From Tubiluchus corallicola (taxonomy: Eukaryota > Priapulida > Priapulimorpha > Priapulimorphida > Tubiluchidae): a stretch of 64,000 nucleotides of DNA. How positions within the stretch are numbered: position 1 is the stretch's first letter; each line of letters opens with the position of its first letter. The notes beneath the pieces are model-generated. The model ran no database searches and was not told where the DNA came from. It saw only the letters and a program-made list of their open reading frames with translations. The stretch is taken from NCBI GenBank assembly GCA_030141605.1, contig JAQGDQ010000565.1, forward strand, positions 55,001-119,000, in the 5' to 3' direction. Below are positions 11,430 through 21,865 of the stretch, piece by piece. Position numbers and translations under genes: made by a program.

Positions 11430-11770
11430 AATTTGATCTTTGTTGCTGGCGCTTGGCATGCCCAGTTTCAAGCGTAAAGGAGATACTAGGTGAGTCTTGA
11501 AATCTTGAAATTTGATCTCTCTTGTTGGCTTGGCATGCCCAATTTCAAGCATAATACTGCGAGGAGATACTAGGTGAGTCTTGAAATCTTGAAATTTGAT
11601 CTCTGCTGTTGGCTTGGCATGCCCAATTTCAAGCATAATACTGTGAGGAGATACTAGGTGAGTCTTGAAATCTTGAAATTTGATCTCTGCTGTTGGCTTG
11701 GCATGCCCAATTTCAAGCATAATACTGTGAGGAGATACTAGGTGAGTCTTGAAATCTTGAAATTTGATCT
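11430..11770. repeat. 84-bp tandem array, unit 2 of the duplication
   Basis: Same repeat as 1301-1680: GAGTCTTGAAATCTTGAAAT with GGCATGCCCA in each unit, four full units here. Minus-strand open frame with GHAKPT repeats is period-derived. Confidence 0.9.
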
Positions 11771-11826
11771 TTGTTGCTAACTTGGCCTTCCTGTGAGGTA
11801 GGACTCATGTTTTGTTAGGTCAATCC

Positions 11827-11870
11827 ATGATGGATCTCATAAAGGCATCATTTGCCATCCTCTTTTTTTG
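11827..11870 (+). pseudogene. orphan pentraxin-type signal-peptide exon, copy 2
   Basis: Identical in sequence to the orphan exon at 1724, with the same seven-T run and the same donor GTAAGTTTTG. The flanks are near-identical, so both come from one duplicated block. No further pentraxin exons follow before POMK-B. Confidence 0.75.
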
Positions 11871-12044
11871 GTAAGTTTTGTGTAGTTGTAGCGCACATTA
11901 GATTGTTTTACAAAAAAGCTGCAACAAGTTTACCTATGTGACGCCAATGTAAGGAACGAATTATTGAATCACTAAACTGTAGCTGCTTGGCATTAATTAG
12001 TATTATTAACAATTAAAAACTGTTTCACCTAATTAGTCTTTTTA

Positions 12045-15000
12045 TTACCCAAAACGATTCATGGTTTCATTATAAACTTTTAGACCAAAAAAGTCTTTAA
12101 ATGTGTACAGCAAAGTTGACAACACTTCTTTCATGTCTGGCCTCCTCTCTGCATCCAACCGACACTTCTCTTTTAGCAATTTCAGCATCTTTTGTATCAA
12201 AGCTGTGCGCTTCAGATTCCCAAGGAAATGATTCAGAACTGAAGGAACTTTCCAAATATCTAGCTGTTTCTGATGTCGAGATACGGAATCAATACAATCG
12301 ATATCATCTTTATCCCTGCAATGCGAATTCTTGTATTTTTTGAACTCTGGGGCCAAAAATCTTTTATATTTCTGAAATGATCTTCGAAGCCATCTAAGAT
12401 ATGGGTCCAATCCCAGCTTGTAGGTGTGGTCAAGGTCAGCCAAGATGATTCTAAGGTCATCAGTGATCAAGTACTGTGAAGCCAGTTTTTTCATCGAGTT
12501 TGTATCAGGCGTAAAATAACCAAAGCTGTACAGGTACATCTGTGTCATAACATAATCAATGCACATGCGCAGACGTATCTTTGCTTCTTCTTTTTCTTCT
12601 AGTCCGAGTTTATTAAACACAGATTTGACTTTCCTAGAGTCTGAGAATGGAAAGTATGGCAAGACTAGATTTCTCGTTTCGTTGCAGAAACCTGCTAGCT
12701 GTACGAGACGTGCGTTTGGTGGGAATAGTTTGTAATTATGCAAAATATCATTCCAGAAGTGGTTACTAATATTCCTCATGGCTGCAACCAGAAGAGTATA
12801 TTTGTCCCACTTGACTTTGTAAAACTGCAATAAAACAAGTGGAAACAAATTTGCAGTATTTGATGCAAGAGCAGAAAATTTTCAACCTTAAAAAGGGACC
12901 AACAAATCAATTTGAATGGAATCTTTCTTAGTCCCGACAAATAATTTTGGCGCCACGTGCAGCAAGTACCTAAACAAAGCCTTGTCTGACTACACTTCAA
13001 AAAAATTAATAGTAAATAAATAAATAAAATAAATCAAAACTATTAGCAAATTTTAAAAGTTTTTATGATGTCGCTTAGTAATTGGAAAAGATGAAATCAA
13101 ATTCTAACTAAACATTTATTAATCAGACACGAATAGGTCGATTAATTGGCTACTTAATTGCAATCAGTGTGGAAGTAATCAATTCTTGTTGATGTCCAGG
13201 TAAGCGACACTACCTACATTTCAGTTCAGATATAACAACACCCAACAAGTCTTTCTTCACTCTTAGTTAAGCAGCCTTGTAGTCGCAGGGTTCGTACTCT
13301 AACGACCAAAGTTAAGCAAAACTGAGCCTAGTTGGTAAACAAAAGAGTAACTATTAGGAACACTGCTTCTGAGCAGTAACCTCATCTGCTACTGCCTCCC
13401 AGTGTTATTCCGATAGACCTGTTGCCAATTTTTGCGAAAAATGTGCTATCTGTTCAGTAGCTGATTTCGAGGAAAATAAAAAATAGCTATCAGTTCGGTA
13501 TCCTTTTCGAGGAAATTCAAAAGATCGGTGTCATCACATTGATGGAGACCGTATTTGTATCAGTACACCGCTGCGAATTTGGTGTCTTAGTTTTACAGAA
13601 TTGACCTCGAGCGGAGTTAGATTCTGTTTTTACAACAAGTGAGACCTTTTTTGAGTTCTAGCTCCAGGGTTGAGGGGTGCCAAATTGTCAGAAATGAACT
13701 TCTAATAAACATTTTGAAACTGAACAGTTAGTACATTATAGTGTAATTTATTTAGACCGGCATCCATCTTGAAAATGTCGTTATGGCAATTTAAGTGCTT
13801 TAAAAACATCATTTCACTATATACTAACTATTGCGAGATGATGCAGCACAATAATGCAATAGAAACTAGCATGCTAGCTATTTCGTGTGTATACTTTAGT
13901 CTGTAGACTAGAGTCTTTCATTTACTTACGTTCTTCACAAACCCTCCTGAAGTCTCAAAATTTGTTTTCGTTTCCATTATTTGGTGAATTTCCTCGCATC
14001 TCAGTAACTTGTGGCACTTTGTCATGTTAGCCAATGAAAAATATCCCGGATGGCACAACAAAAAACATTCAGTTGCATTAGTCACGTAACTCCATGAACA
14101 ATGAACCTTGTCTAAAAAATATAAAAATGATACCTTCAAATTTAAGCCTACTACCTGTTTTAATTTTCAAAGCAACAAAACGTGATGGATTGTTATGTTA
14201 ATCTTTCGCTGTTTCACACAACAACAAAATTGATTTGTTGTTAACAGTCTAGATAAAGCCTCTATTAGTGTTTTATTACTGCAGTTGAATCAAGCAGACT
14301 AGGCATTCAAGGAAGTCATCTACAGTTTATATCATCTTATCTATCTGAATGATCTCGGTATGTAAGCATTGTGGGTAACACATCTAAAACATTCTCTTTG
14401 GCTCACAGGGATCTGTTCTAGGACCATCCCTTTTTACGATATTCTACAGCTTGTGTCATCTTATTTATCTGAACGATCTCAGTGTGTAAGCATTGTGGGT
14501 AAGACTTCTAAACCGTTCTCCTTCGATCACAAGGTGCATGACTATATCATTGTTTTACTAGAGCAGTTATACTGGTACCTATCCATTATAGAGCACATTT
14601 CAAATTGCCAACAATAGTAAATATTACCTCACCGTTTTCCAGTCTCAGTTTTTTTTGCTAAACGTTTAGCAAAAATTCTTTGACATTGCATACAATTATG
14701 CTAATGTCTTGATTTCTTTTTTCAAACACGTAGCTCTGTCCTACCTGCTCTGTCCGATACCAGTGAACGTGGTGGTTTAATGTATGAGGTTTCGGTAACT
14801 GACTTCTGGCATGTTGCATTGGAACAGTCCAATTTCGCTGTCTCGAAAGTGGTTACTTTCGTAAGGCTGTGCTGACGCTCTAAAGAATCAGAAGTAAAAC
14901 AGATCGTTGAAAACCAAAGAACAAATATAAGTTAAAATGCACTTTTCCACGAGTGGCAGTGCATAGAATTCTCAATTACAATTTAGCACATTATCATTAT

Positions 15001-16063
15001 AGAAACCCAGGGGGGGAAAGTAATAATTACAATCCCACAATTACGTGCTTAAAATAATGTGCCGCCAACGGCTGAAAACGACTGTATCAATCAACAGTCG
15101 TTAAAATCTCAGATAGAAAACGTACTGGATTCTCATCGGAACGCGGTGAATGAGAATTCCACCCGTCCTTCCGGAGAAAAACTGGTCCCAACATAGAGAA
15201 GGGTCCCAAAAAATTAGGAACGCTAAATACTTTATGCCCAGTAATACCAAAATCAACACTAAATTTAACCAATTTCATGCAAGATTAATAATTGAAATGG
15301 ATTTTTATTCGGCTTTCAAAAACGGCTCGTTTCTTCAAGAAATTAATTAATATTGATTTCTGTTGATAAACGGTGAAACAATTAGGAAAACAATTAAAAT
15401 TAATCAGGAATAATAAAATCAATAAAATATTAAAAACGCGTCTGTATCTACATCTATAACTTTTACATCTAACGGGATAAAACACAAGAAAACACACTTC
15501 ATATTGATAACATCTATAATTAAAAGTAACATTTGTAGTTAAGTAATCAATTGCATTACGAAAAAAATGGATCTTCATGATGTGCAACATCACGACCGCC
15601 ATGCTATCTTGGAGTTCGACCAACTGAGTCGAATTCAGTCCAACGCTACAGTGTTACGTTAGCGAAACGCTATTTATTTTCGACCCCACCCCTCTAAATT
15701 GTGATGGTCTCGCCCGTACGTTGAATGCCAGGTATAAAACCCTCGCTATTGAATGGCCTCGTTGATTCAGCAGGTAAACGAACAGCACCTGTTCAACAGA
15801 CACAACCAGCCTGAAGTACACAGGACAAGTTTACTAGCAAGTTTACTTCTACAAATCTCTGTCTGACTTTACAAAGTTTGCATCATCCTGGCAGTGAACC
15901 CGTTCTACTTGGCCTCCGAAATATCAGGGAACAACCTGTCAAGGGAACCAGCTTATTTTTACTCACCAAAATGCGATGCTGTTATAAACAGTCCAGCAAC
16001 CATCGCACCCATAAAACCATAAAAACTGGCTCTCCATAGAAAAATGAGCAGTCTTTGGTTCAT
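12045..16063 (-). CDS. POMK: POMK-like protein O-mannose kinase B (four exons)
   Basis: Exons on the minus strand are 15967-16063, 14745-14879, 13930-14111 and 12045-12824, with phases 1, 1, 0, giving 397 residues. Same build as paralogue A: N-terminal signal anchor, stem with CSNATC and CHPGYFSLANMTKC then CEEI, and kinase domain with LVQLAGFC, LVLPYFPF, a PDTN Asp, SQYLITDD, DLD and DIWKVP. All residues I would expect to matter in the family are kept in both copies, and no stop or frameshift is seen. Exon 2 differs: the acceptor used in A (TTTCAG) reads TTCTG here. An AG nine bases further in (CTTTAG) keeps the frame and shortens the stem by three residues. An AATAAA overlaps the stop codon region and could serve for polyadenylation. 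The function inferred is phosphorylation of O-mannose on dystroglycan-type glycans. Confidence 0.86.
12835..13260. other. POMK-B intron 3, first part
   Basis: AT-rich intron sequence with no recognised element. The intron is about 1.1 kb against about 0.3 kb in paralogue A. Confidence 0.5.
13262..13375 (+). repeat. 5S rRNA-derived sequence (pseudogene or SINE head)
   Basis: The run AAAGTTAAGC followed by AACTGAGCCTAGTTGGTA aligns with the conserved 5S rRNA segment GAAGTTAAGC...GGCC-GGTTAGTA. The 5' and 3' parts are diverged, so it cannot be a working 5S gene. A second 5S-like stretch lies at 37690-37760. 5S-derived SINEs are known in animals. Confidence 0.5.
13400..13545 (+). repeat. single-copy relative of the 40-bp minisatellite
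   Basis: AGTGTTATTCCGATAGA, TTTCGAGGAAAATAAAAAAT and ATCAGTTCGGTATC occur here once or twice. The same string opens the large array at 25798-26445 in the pentraxin gene. It looks like an unamplified copy of the array's seed. Confidence 0.6.
13545..13900. other. POMK-B intron 3, last part
   Basis: Nothing recognised. Confidence 0.5.
14255..14620 (+). pseudogene. LINE reverse transcriptase fragment in POMK-B intron 2
   Basis: Same relic as 4555-4900, reading LGIQGSHLQF and SSYLSE. Relative to A, eight bases are missing at the VPQG motif, which breaks the frame. It confirms that both introns descend from one copy. Confidence 0.65.
14940..15960. other. POMK-B intron 1
   Basis: About 1.1 kb of intron. 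It has a G-run at 15011-15016 and otherwise no recognised transposon or coding motif. It shares little with intron 1 of paralogue A, which carries rep-1. Confidence 0.5.
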
Positions 16064-16485
16064 TATGGTCTGAAAGTCCACGAAGGAAGATATTTATCCG
16101 ACCAGATCCAAAAACAACAGAAGAAAAATCGACGAAGACACAAGAAACATACAGCAAATTGATGTTTTCATGAGACGCCTACAACAAAGACTGATAATCA
16201 GAAATTGGACCTTTCTCAAATCAAATGATTCACAGCAGCTAGCCTCAGACATGAGAATGTTGACAAAAAATGCAACTATATACACCTCTATGGCTTGTTC
16301 GAGTATGTTACATAAAATGTATCTTTCCTTGTACCAAACTTTCTCTGTCCCGAATTTTCCTAATATCAAACGTACAATTTGTTCCACCACTGTAAATTCC
16401 TGACGATTCGTTACCACCACCAGTACCATATTTTCTCTGTATCAAATTTTCTCCAAAATACCTAGTACAAAATTTCTTCGTATAC

Positions 16486-16715
16486 AGAAAGTCCTCCTTA
16501 ACGCGCGTTTCGTTTTAACGACCTGTCATTTACTTTTTTCGCGTAACGGCGTTTCACGCACTTTGCTAAAGGCAAGTTTTTATTTTATCGACAACATTTT
16601 TACCTAATTAAACAGTACAATAAAACATTTTTTCATCAAAACAGCGTATATTGCAATATTCTGTTCTAAAAATGTATTAATAACGTAAACAGTGTAATTA
16701 TTGTACTGTACCAAA
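16486..16715 (+). mobile_element. Tigger/pogo-like MITE, left end only
   Basis: After TA it starts CAGAAAGTCCTCCTTAACG, matching the end CAGTAAGTCCTCGCTTAACG of the element at 58938-59762. The interior (TTTTATCGACAACATTTTTAC and onward) matches that element too. The right end is missing. Confidence 0.65.
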
Positions 16716-16789
16716 CATACCGTGCAGTTCTTTGAATTTGGCAAACAGCTTACCACATACAAAAGCTCATGGCGTCATAGATAACAATA

Positions 16790-17300
16790 CACATGAACGT
16801 AAAAAATTATTGCATTTTAATTAAGAACGTTTCGCAAATAGTTTACCAACTGTTAAGAATCTTGGCTTTGCGGCTGTAGTCATAGATAATACGCACCGTA
16901 ATATCTCAAAAAATGCCGCTTAGTAGGTCCCTTCTGTTTATAAATCCAGCCGCTTGATACACCCATTTAGTTTCACGCCAAAGTTGATATTAATAAGTGG
17001 CGTGCATTGTATTCTGAGGTTGTATTAGATTTATGAACTTCTGCTGTGAATACTGAAGTCAGGCCTGGGGCGGAAGCATTTAAAAATCGTTTAAAATTCA
17101 TCAGTAAAGAAACAAACGTTGAGAAAGAGTTGTACCTGCAGGAGTGCGACAGAATTCGTGTTGAAGACCTTGCCTTAGGGTGGTTCTGGTAGCTGAACTG
17201 CTCAAAGAATGGATTGCGGATTGCATAACCAATCAAAGAGGTACCAGGAAATGATCAGGTGTTGCTGAAAAAACCGATTATTTAATAATGAAAAGATATG
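16790..17300. repeat. 5' flanking part of duplication unit 2
   Basis: Matches 7560-8060. Includes AAATCCAGCCGCTTGATACA and GGTCAGGCCTGGGG-type stretches. It marks the right limit of the second duplication unit. Confidence 0.6.
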
Positions 17301-17940
17301 GAGTAATCAAAACGCTGGTAGAAAATTTGGAAAAAATTGGGAGTTGGGTCCGGGAAAATGCCCGTAGCGAGCACTGATGGCCCTCTCGCGAAATCTAAAT
17401 ATGATTATTACACCGATCATTGAACGAGCTATTCAATCGTTACCAGCACAACCTGCGGCCTGTTCCGGATCTCTAGAAATGAGAAGTATAAGTTTTGCAA
17501 AAAATGGGCAAAAATGGCCATTTTTTGAGGTTTTTCGGTCTCCGTTCCTCCCGGTGAGCCCGATTCGAAAATAAGCCCCAGGTGCGAACCCTTGAGTGGA
17601 GACCTTTCATTTGACGTATAAGAATAGTGCTGTCGTCGGAGCTGTAGCCTTGTTGGTTATATTTCCATATATATATATATATATATATCAGCGAAATTAA
17701 TATAAAAGATATTGAGTAATCAAAATCATAGTAAGAAGTCTCACTGTCAAGGGGTAGTCTGTTATGTAAGAGATTTCAGTTTCTATACGTGAAAGAGTTA
17801 ACTTTCAGGAATCAACATGGTGTTTATCCAGTTCAAACAGTCGTTTCGACACAGTCGTCATTTTCCAATGCTGGAAATGAAGCCAAAAGAAATAATTACT
17901 ACATTTGTGACACTGCAATTACCAAGTTAGTAGTATAAAA
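17300..17940. other. unassigned
   Basis: Contains a moderately GC-rich block (17330-17620) unlike its surroundings and a (TA)n tract at about 17667-17688. No protein family recognised. Confidence 0.5.
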
Positions 17941-18330
17941 GTCAGTAGGATAGGTGGAGGAGCTGCACAAGCAGCCAACGCTAAAGGGCGCAGGAGGTCA
18001 AGTGACTCAACGATCATGTCTAGAGGAGCAAACCTTCCAAATCAGGAGTGGAGCCCCGAAGGCGGACCAGTCCAGTATGCTCACTGACTCCGGTAGCTCC
18101 TGCAGCCAATCTGGTGCCAAACGTATCGCTCCGCTTTCCTTTGGACTACACCAGGGAGGAAGAGAGGGGTTCCTGTTATCTGGGGAACTCATGATCTCCA
18201 TACACGTTGCCCAGGCGTGCGCCCTGCAGAGGCCATTCCAGCCACAGTCGACGCTGCAGCTTCATCAGTGTGATCAATAACTGACTCTCTAGGTGCACAC
18301 TACATTGTCTTCCGAGACAGAAGGATGCCA
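17940..18330. other. GC-richer unassigned block
   Basis: Several short open frames on both strands, none of which I recognise. The stretch CGAGACAGAAGGATGCCAAC (18318-18337) recurs at 62947-62966, so the block is probably part of a dispersed element. Confidence 0.5.
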
Positions 18331-18374
18331 ACCAACCGACCACTATAAAATCATTAGTAGTTAAAAACAACACA

Positions 18375-18715
18375 ACTTTATTGAAACTGTTACATTAAAA
18401 AACAAAAGGTTAAAATCATGCTAAACGTTTCAACAGGCTGCTGCTGTCATCATCAGTTGTAAATTTACAAACTTACAACCAGAGCCTGTTATGCACCAAT
18501 TAAGTATTTAACAGAAGCCAAATTAGTGCTTATGTTACCTATCAATTTCTTTACTGGTCTGCTTAATCATCATTGCTTCTTTAGCTGCTTAATTAGTGCA
18601 TAACAGGCTCTGGTTGTAAAGTTTGTAAATGTACAACGGATGATGACAAAAGCAGCCTGTCGAAACGTTTGGCTTGATTTTAACAAATATGTAAACATAT
18701 CGTTCTGCCTTAAGC
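18375..18715. repeat. inverted pair of retroelement 3' ends
   Basis: 18410-18535 and 18580-18690 are inverted copies of each other; both contain GCATAACAGGCTCTGGTTGT or its complement. Each arm carries GATGATGACA-n-CTGT-CGAAACGTTT, a short hairpin followed by a conserved GAAACGTTT. The same ending occurs at 56832 and 61958 followed by AATAAA and GTTGTGG. I read these as 3' ends of one retroelement family. Confidence 0.6.
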
Positions 18716-18800
18716 ACTTCTGGATCAGCATCCCTCTAGCTTGTACAGATTAACTGTTATGCTATTGACCAATGGCGAATCAGTAGGCAGACCTAGTTCA

Positions 18801-20430
18801 CCTAATCACTTCGTTCGTTATTTCTTTGTTGTAATCACTTCGTTCGTTATTTCGTTGTTGTAATCACTTCGTTCGTTATTTCGTTGTTGTAATCACTTTG
18901 TTCGTTATTTCGTTGTTGTAATCACTTCGTTCGTTATTTCGTTGTTGTAATCACTTCGTTCGTTAGTTCGTTGTTGTAATCACTTTGTTCGTTATTTCGT
19001 TGTTGTAATCATTTCGTTCGTTATTTCGTTGTTGTAATCACTTTGTTCGTTATTTCGTTGTTGTAATCACTTCGTTCGTTATTTCGTTGTTGCAATCACT
19101 TCGTTCGTTATTTCGTTGTTGTAATCATTTCGTTGTTGTAATCACTTTGTTCGTTATTTCGTTGTTGTAATCACTTTGTTCGTTATTTCGTTGTTGTAAT
19201 CACTTCGTTCGTTATTTCGTTGTTGTAATCACTTTGTTCGTTATTTCGTTGTTGTAATCACTTTGTTCGTTATTTCGTTGTTGTAATCACTTTGTTCATT
19301 ACTTCGTTGTTGTAATCACTTTGTTCGTTATTTCGTTGTTGTAATCACTTTGTTCGTTATTTCGTTGTTGTAATCACTTTGTTCATTACTTCGTTGTTGT
19401 AATCACTTTGTTCGTTATTTCGTTGTTGTAATCACTTCGTTCGTTATTTCGTTGTTGCAATCACTTCGTTCGTTATTTCGTTGTTGTAATCATTTCGTTG
19501 TTGTAATCACTTTGTTCGTTATTTCGTTGTTGTAATCACTTTGTTCGTTATTTCGTTGTTGTAATCACTTCGTTCGTTATTTCGTTGTTGTAATCACTTT
19601 GTTCGTTATTTCGTTGTTGTAATCACTTTGTTCGTTATTTCGTTGTTGTAATCACTTTGTTCATTACTTCGTTGTTGTAATCACTTTGTTCGTTATTTCG
19701 TTGTTGTAATCATTTCGTTCGTTATTTCGTTGTTGTAATCACTTCGTTCGTTATTTCGTTGTTGTAATCACTTCGTTCGTTATTTCGTTGTTGCAATCAC
19801 TTCGTTCGTTATTTCGTTGTTGTAATCATTTCGTTGTTGTAATCACTTTGTTCGTTATTTCGTTGTTGTAATCACTTTGTTCGTTATTTCGTTGTTGTAA
19901 TCACTTCGTTCGTTATTTCGTTGTTGTAATCACTTTGTTCGTTATTTCGTTGTTGTAATCACTTTGTTCGTTATTTCGTTGTTGTAATCACTTTGTTCAT
20001 TACTTCGTTGTTGTAATCACTTTGTTCATTATTTCGTTGTTGTAATCACTTTGTTCGTTATTTCGTTGTTGCAATCACTTCGTTCGTTATTTCGTTGTTC
20101 TAATCACTTCGTTCGTTATTTCGTTGTTGTAATCACTTTGTTCGTTATTTCGTTGTTGTAATCACTTTGTTCGTTATTTCGTTGTTGTAATCATTTCGTT
20201 GTTGTAATCACTTTGTTCGTTATTTCGTTGTTGTAATCACTTCGTTCGTTATTTCGTTGTTGTAATCACTTTGTTCATTATTTCGTTGTTGTAATCACTT
20301 TGTTCGTTATTTCGTTGTTGTAATCATTTCGTTCGTTATTTCGTTGTTGTAATCACTTCGTTCGTTATTTCGTTCTTGTAATCACTTCGTTCGTTATTTC
20401 GTTCTTGTAATCACTTTGTTCGTTATTTCG
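18801..20430. repeat. 28-bp minisatellite, about 58 units
   Basis: Unit GTTCGTTATTTCG TTGTTGTAATCACTT in about 58 tandem copies with CACTTC/CACTTT variants. A shortened unit (CATTTCGTTGTTGTAATCAC) recurs near 19126, 19489, 19826 and 20190, which points to a higher-order period of about 12-13 units. Confidence 0.95.
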
Positions 20431-20580
20431 ACCTCTGTTTTTATTTGTGTGACCATTTAGGCTCATCGTTACCGATAGCCTACTGTTTTAATTTGGACTA
20501 ACTCATTGCATGTGACGTATTCTTAATATGCATTATCCCTGTTGATCAATAAATTCAATTCAATTCAATTCATCTTATCA
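20431..20580 (+). repeat. retroelement 3' tail
   Basis: Sequence ends in TCAATAAATTCAATTCAATTC, a short tandem AATTC tail typical of non-LTR retroelement 3' termini. The minisatellite lies directly upstream, so it may sit inside the same element. Confidence 0.5.
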
Positions 20581-21095
20581 CCATCACTTTAAAGAATAAT
20601 TACTGAAAATTTCGGTTTTTGGTAAAAGCTTTATCTTGGACTACTGTAACAAGAGGTGGAAAAAAGTAAAACAGCAAGAGTTGGATGAACTGATAAGGGA
20701 AGATATTTTCACTATTATCGTTAACTGTTACGCGTGAGAAGAGTGATGTGCGTGAGAGCCTGCTGCGTGTGTCGAGGGTCATTGGCTTTAGTCATTTAAT
20801 CACCAACACTGTGGCAGGACCGGAAATTTTACAATACCTATGTAAAAATAGAAAACAGCACGATTTGATATCAGTGTAGACAACAACATCAACAACATTA
20901 ATTTATTAACATACTGAGCTAAGTTCTTAGTAACTAGGAACACTTATTTACTATCTGTGTTTTAATAAACGAAACGAAAGTATAGAATCTATACCACCAA
21001 AACTCACGTCATCTCATCGCATCATTTTAAAAATAATTTCTGAAGTTTCGATTTTTGATAAAAACTTTACAGATTGCAAAACGTGAAACACGAAA
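20580..21095. other. no gene recognised
   Basis: AT-rich, nothing assigned. Confidence 0.5.
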
Positions 21096-21410
21096 ACAGT
21101 AAAGAGGACCTGTTAAAAGCTATGTTAAAAGCTTTAGATTATGAAAGATAATTATGTTGATGAATGCTGGCATGAAGCCCAGTTGAGGTGTGGTGTCACG
21201 TGAGCAAGTGATTCAGAACCGAAGCGTAGGCGTCGATGCGTCGAAGCTCGGCGCACGATATATAATCAGCTCAGGGGATTGAGTCTGGGAGTTGAGGGAG
21301 AGCAAGCTAGATCAGGCGGCTTGGCATTACTATCTGTTATATTGTGTTTGATGTTCAATAAACGTGTAGTTTTATAATCTGACTCTTCATAGTTTTGCCA
21401 TCCCTAAAAC
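21095..21410 (+). repeat. LTR-like retroelement fragment, copy 1
   Basis: 21100-21187 matches 60985-61070 (GAAGCCCAGTT-AGGTGTG). The part starting TGTGGTGTCACGTGAGCA (21189) matches 32893-33150. It includes a TATA-like ATATATAATC, GGCATTACTAT and TTCAATAAACGTGTAG. The layout resembles a solo LTR of about 200 bp, but no target-site duplication was confirmed. Confidence 0.5.
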
Positions 21411-21497
21411 ACCAATAATCAGCTTCACACTACCAATACAACGAATTATTTTACTGAGATTTGGATAATTTACAAGGCCTAGTATACAGCATACACC

Positions 21498-21803
21498 GTT
21501 TTATCGCGTTCACACGCGCGAATAACTACTTATAAAAAGGGCAACTGTACATGAGCCTATTTTAGTCTCCAATGCAAGTAGTATTTGAGTTATAGTTTCA
21601 GAAATAGATTCAAACACATGTCCAGTATGAAACACAATACTTGCAGCTTCGTTTTATCGCGTTCAGACGCACGAATAACTGCTTATAAAAAGGGCAACTG
21701 TACATGAGCCTATTTTAGTCTCCAATGCAAGTACTATTTGAGTTATAGTTTCAGAAATAGATTCAAACACATGTCTAGTATGAAACACAATACTTGCAGC
21801 TTC
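21498..21803 (+). repeat. two 153-bp tandem copies upstream of the pentraxin start
   Basis: 21498-21650 and 21651-21803 differ at only a few bases. They end about 60 bases before the pentraxin start codon, so they may hold promoter or 5' UTR sequence. TATAAAAAGG occurs in each copy (near 21532 and 21685). Confidence 0.8.
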
Positions 21804-21865
21804 CTTTGCCAACTTGGCTTTCCAGCGAGGTAGGATAGACACTTGTGTTCTCTTCACAGCCAAAC

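Noticed and set aside
17954-18280. 108-codon plus-strand frame and overlapping minus-strand frames
   Set aside because: No recognisable motif; frames overlap on both strands and part of the block recurs elsewhere as repeat.
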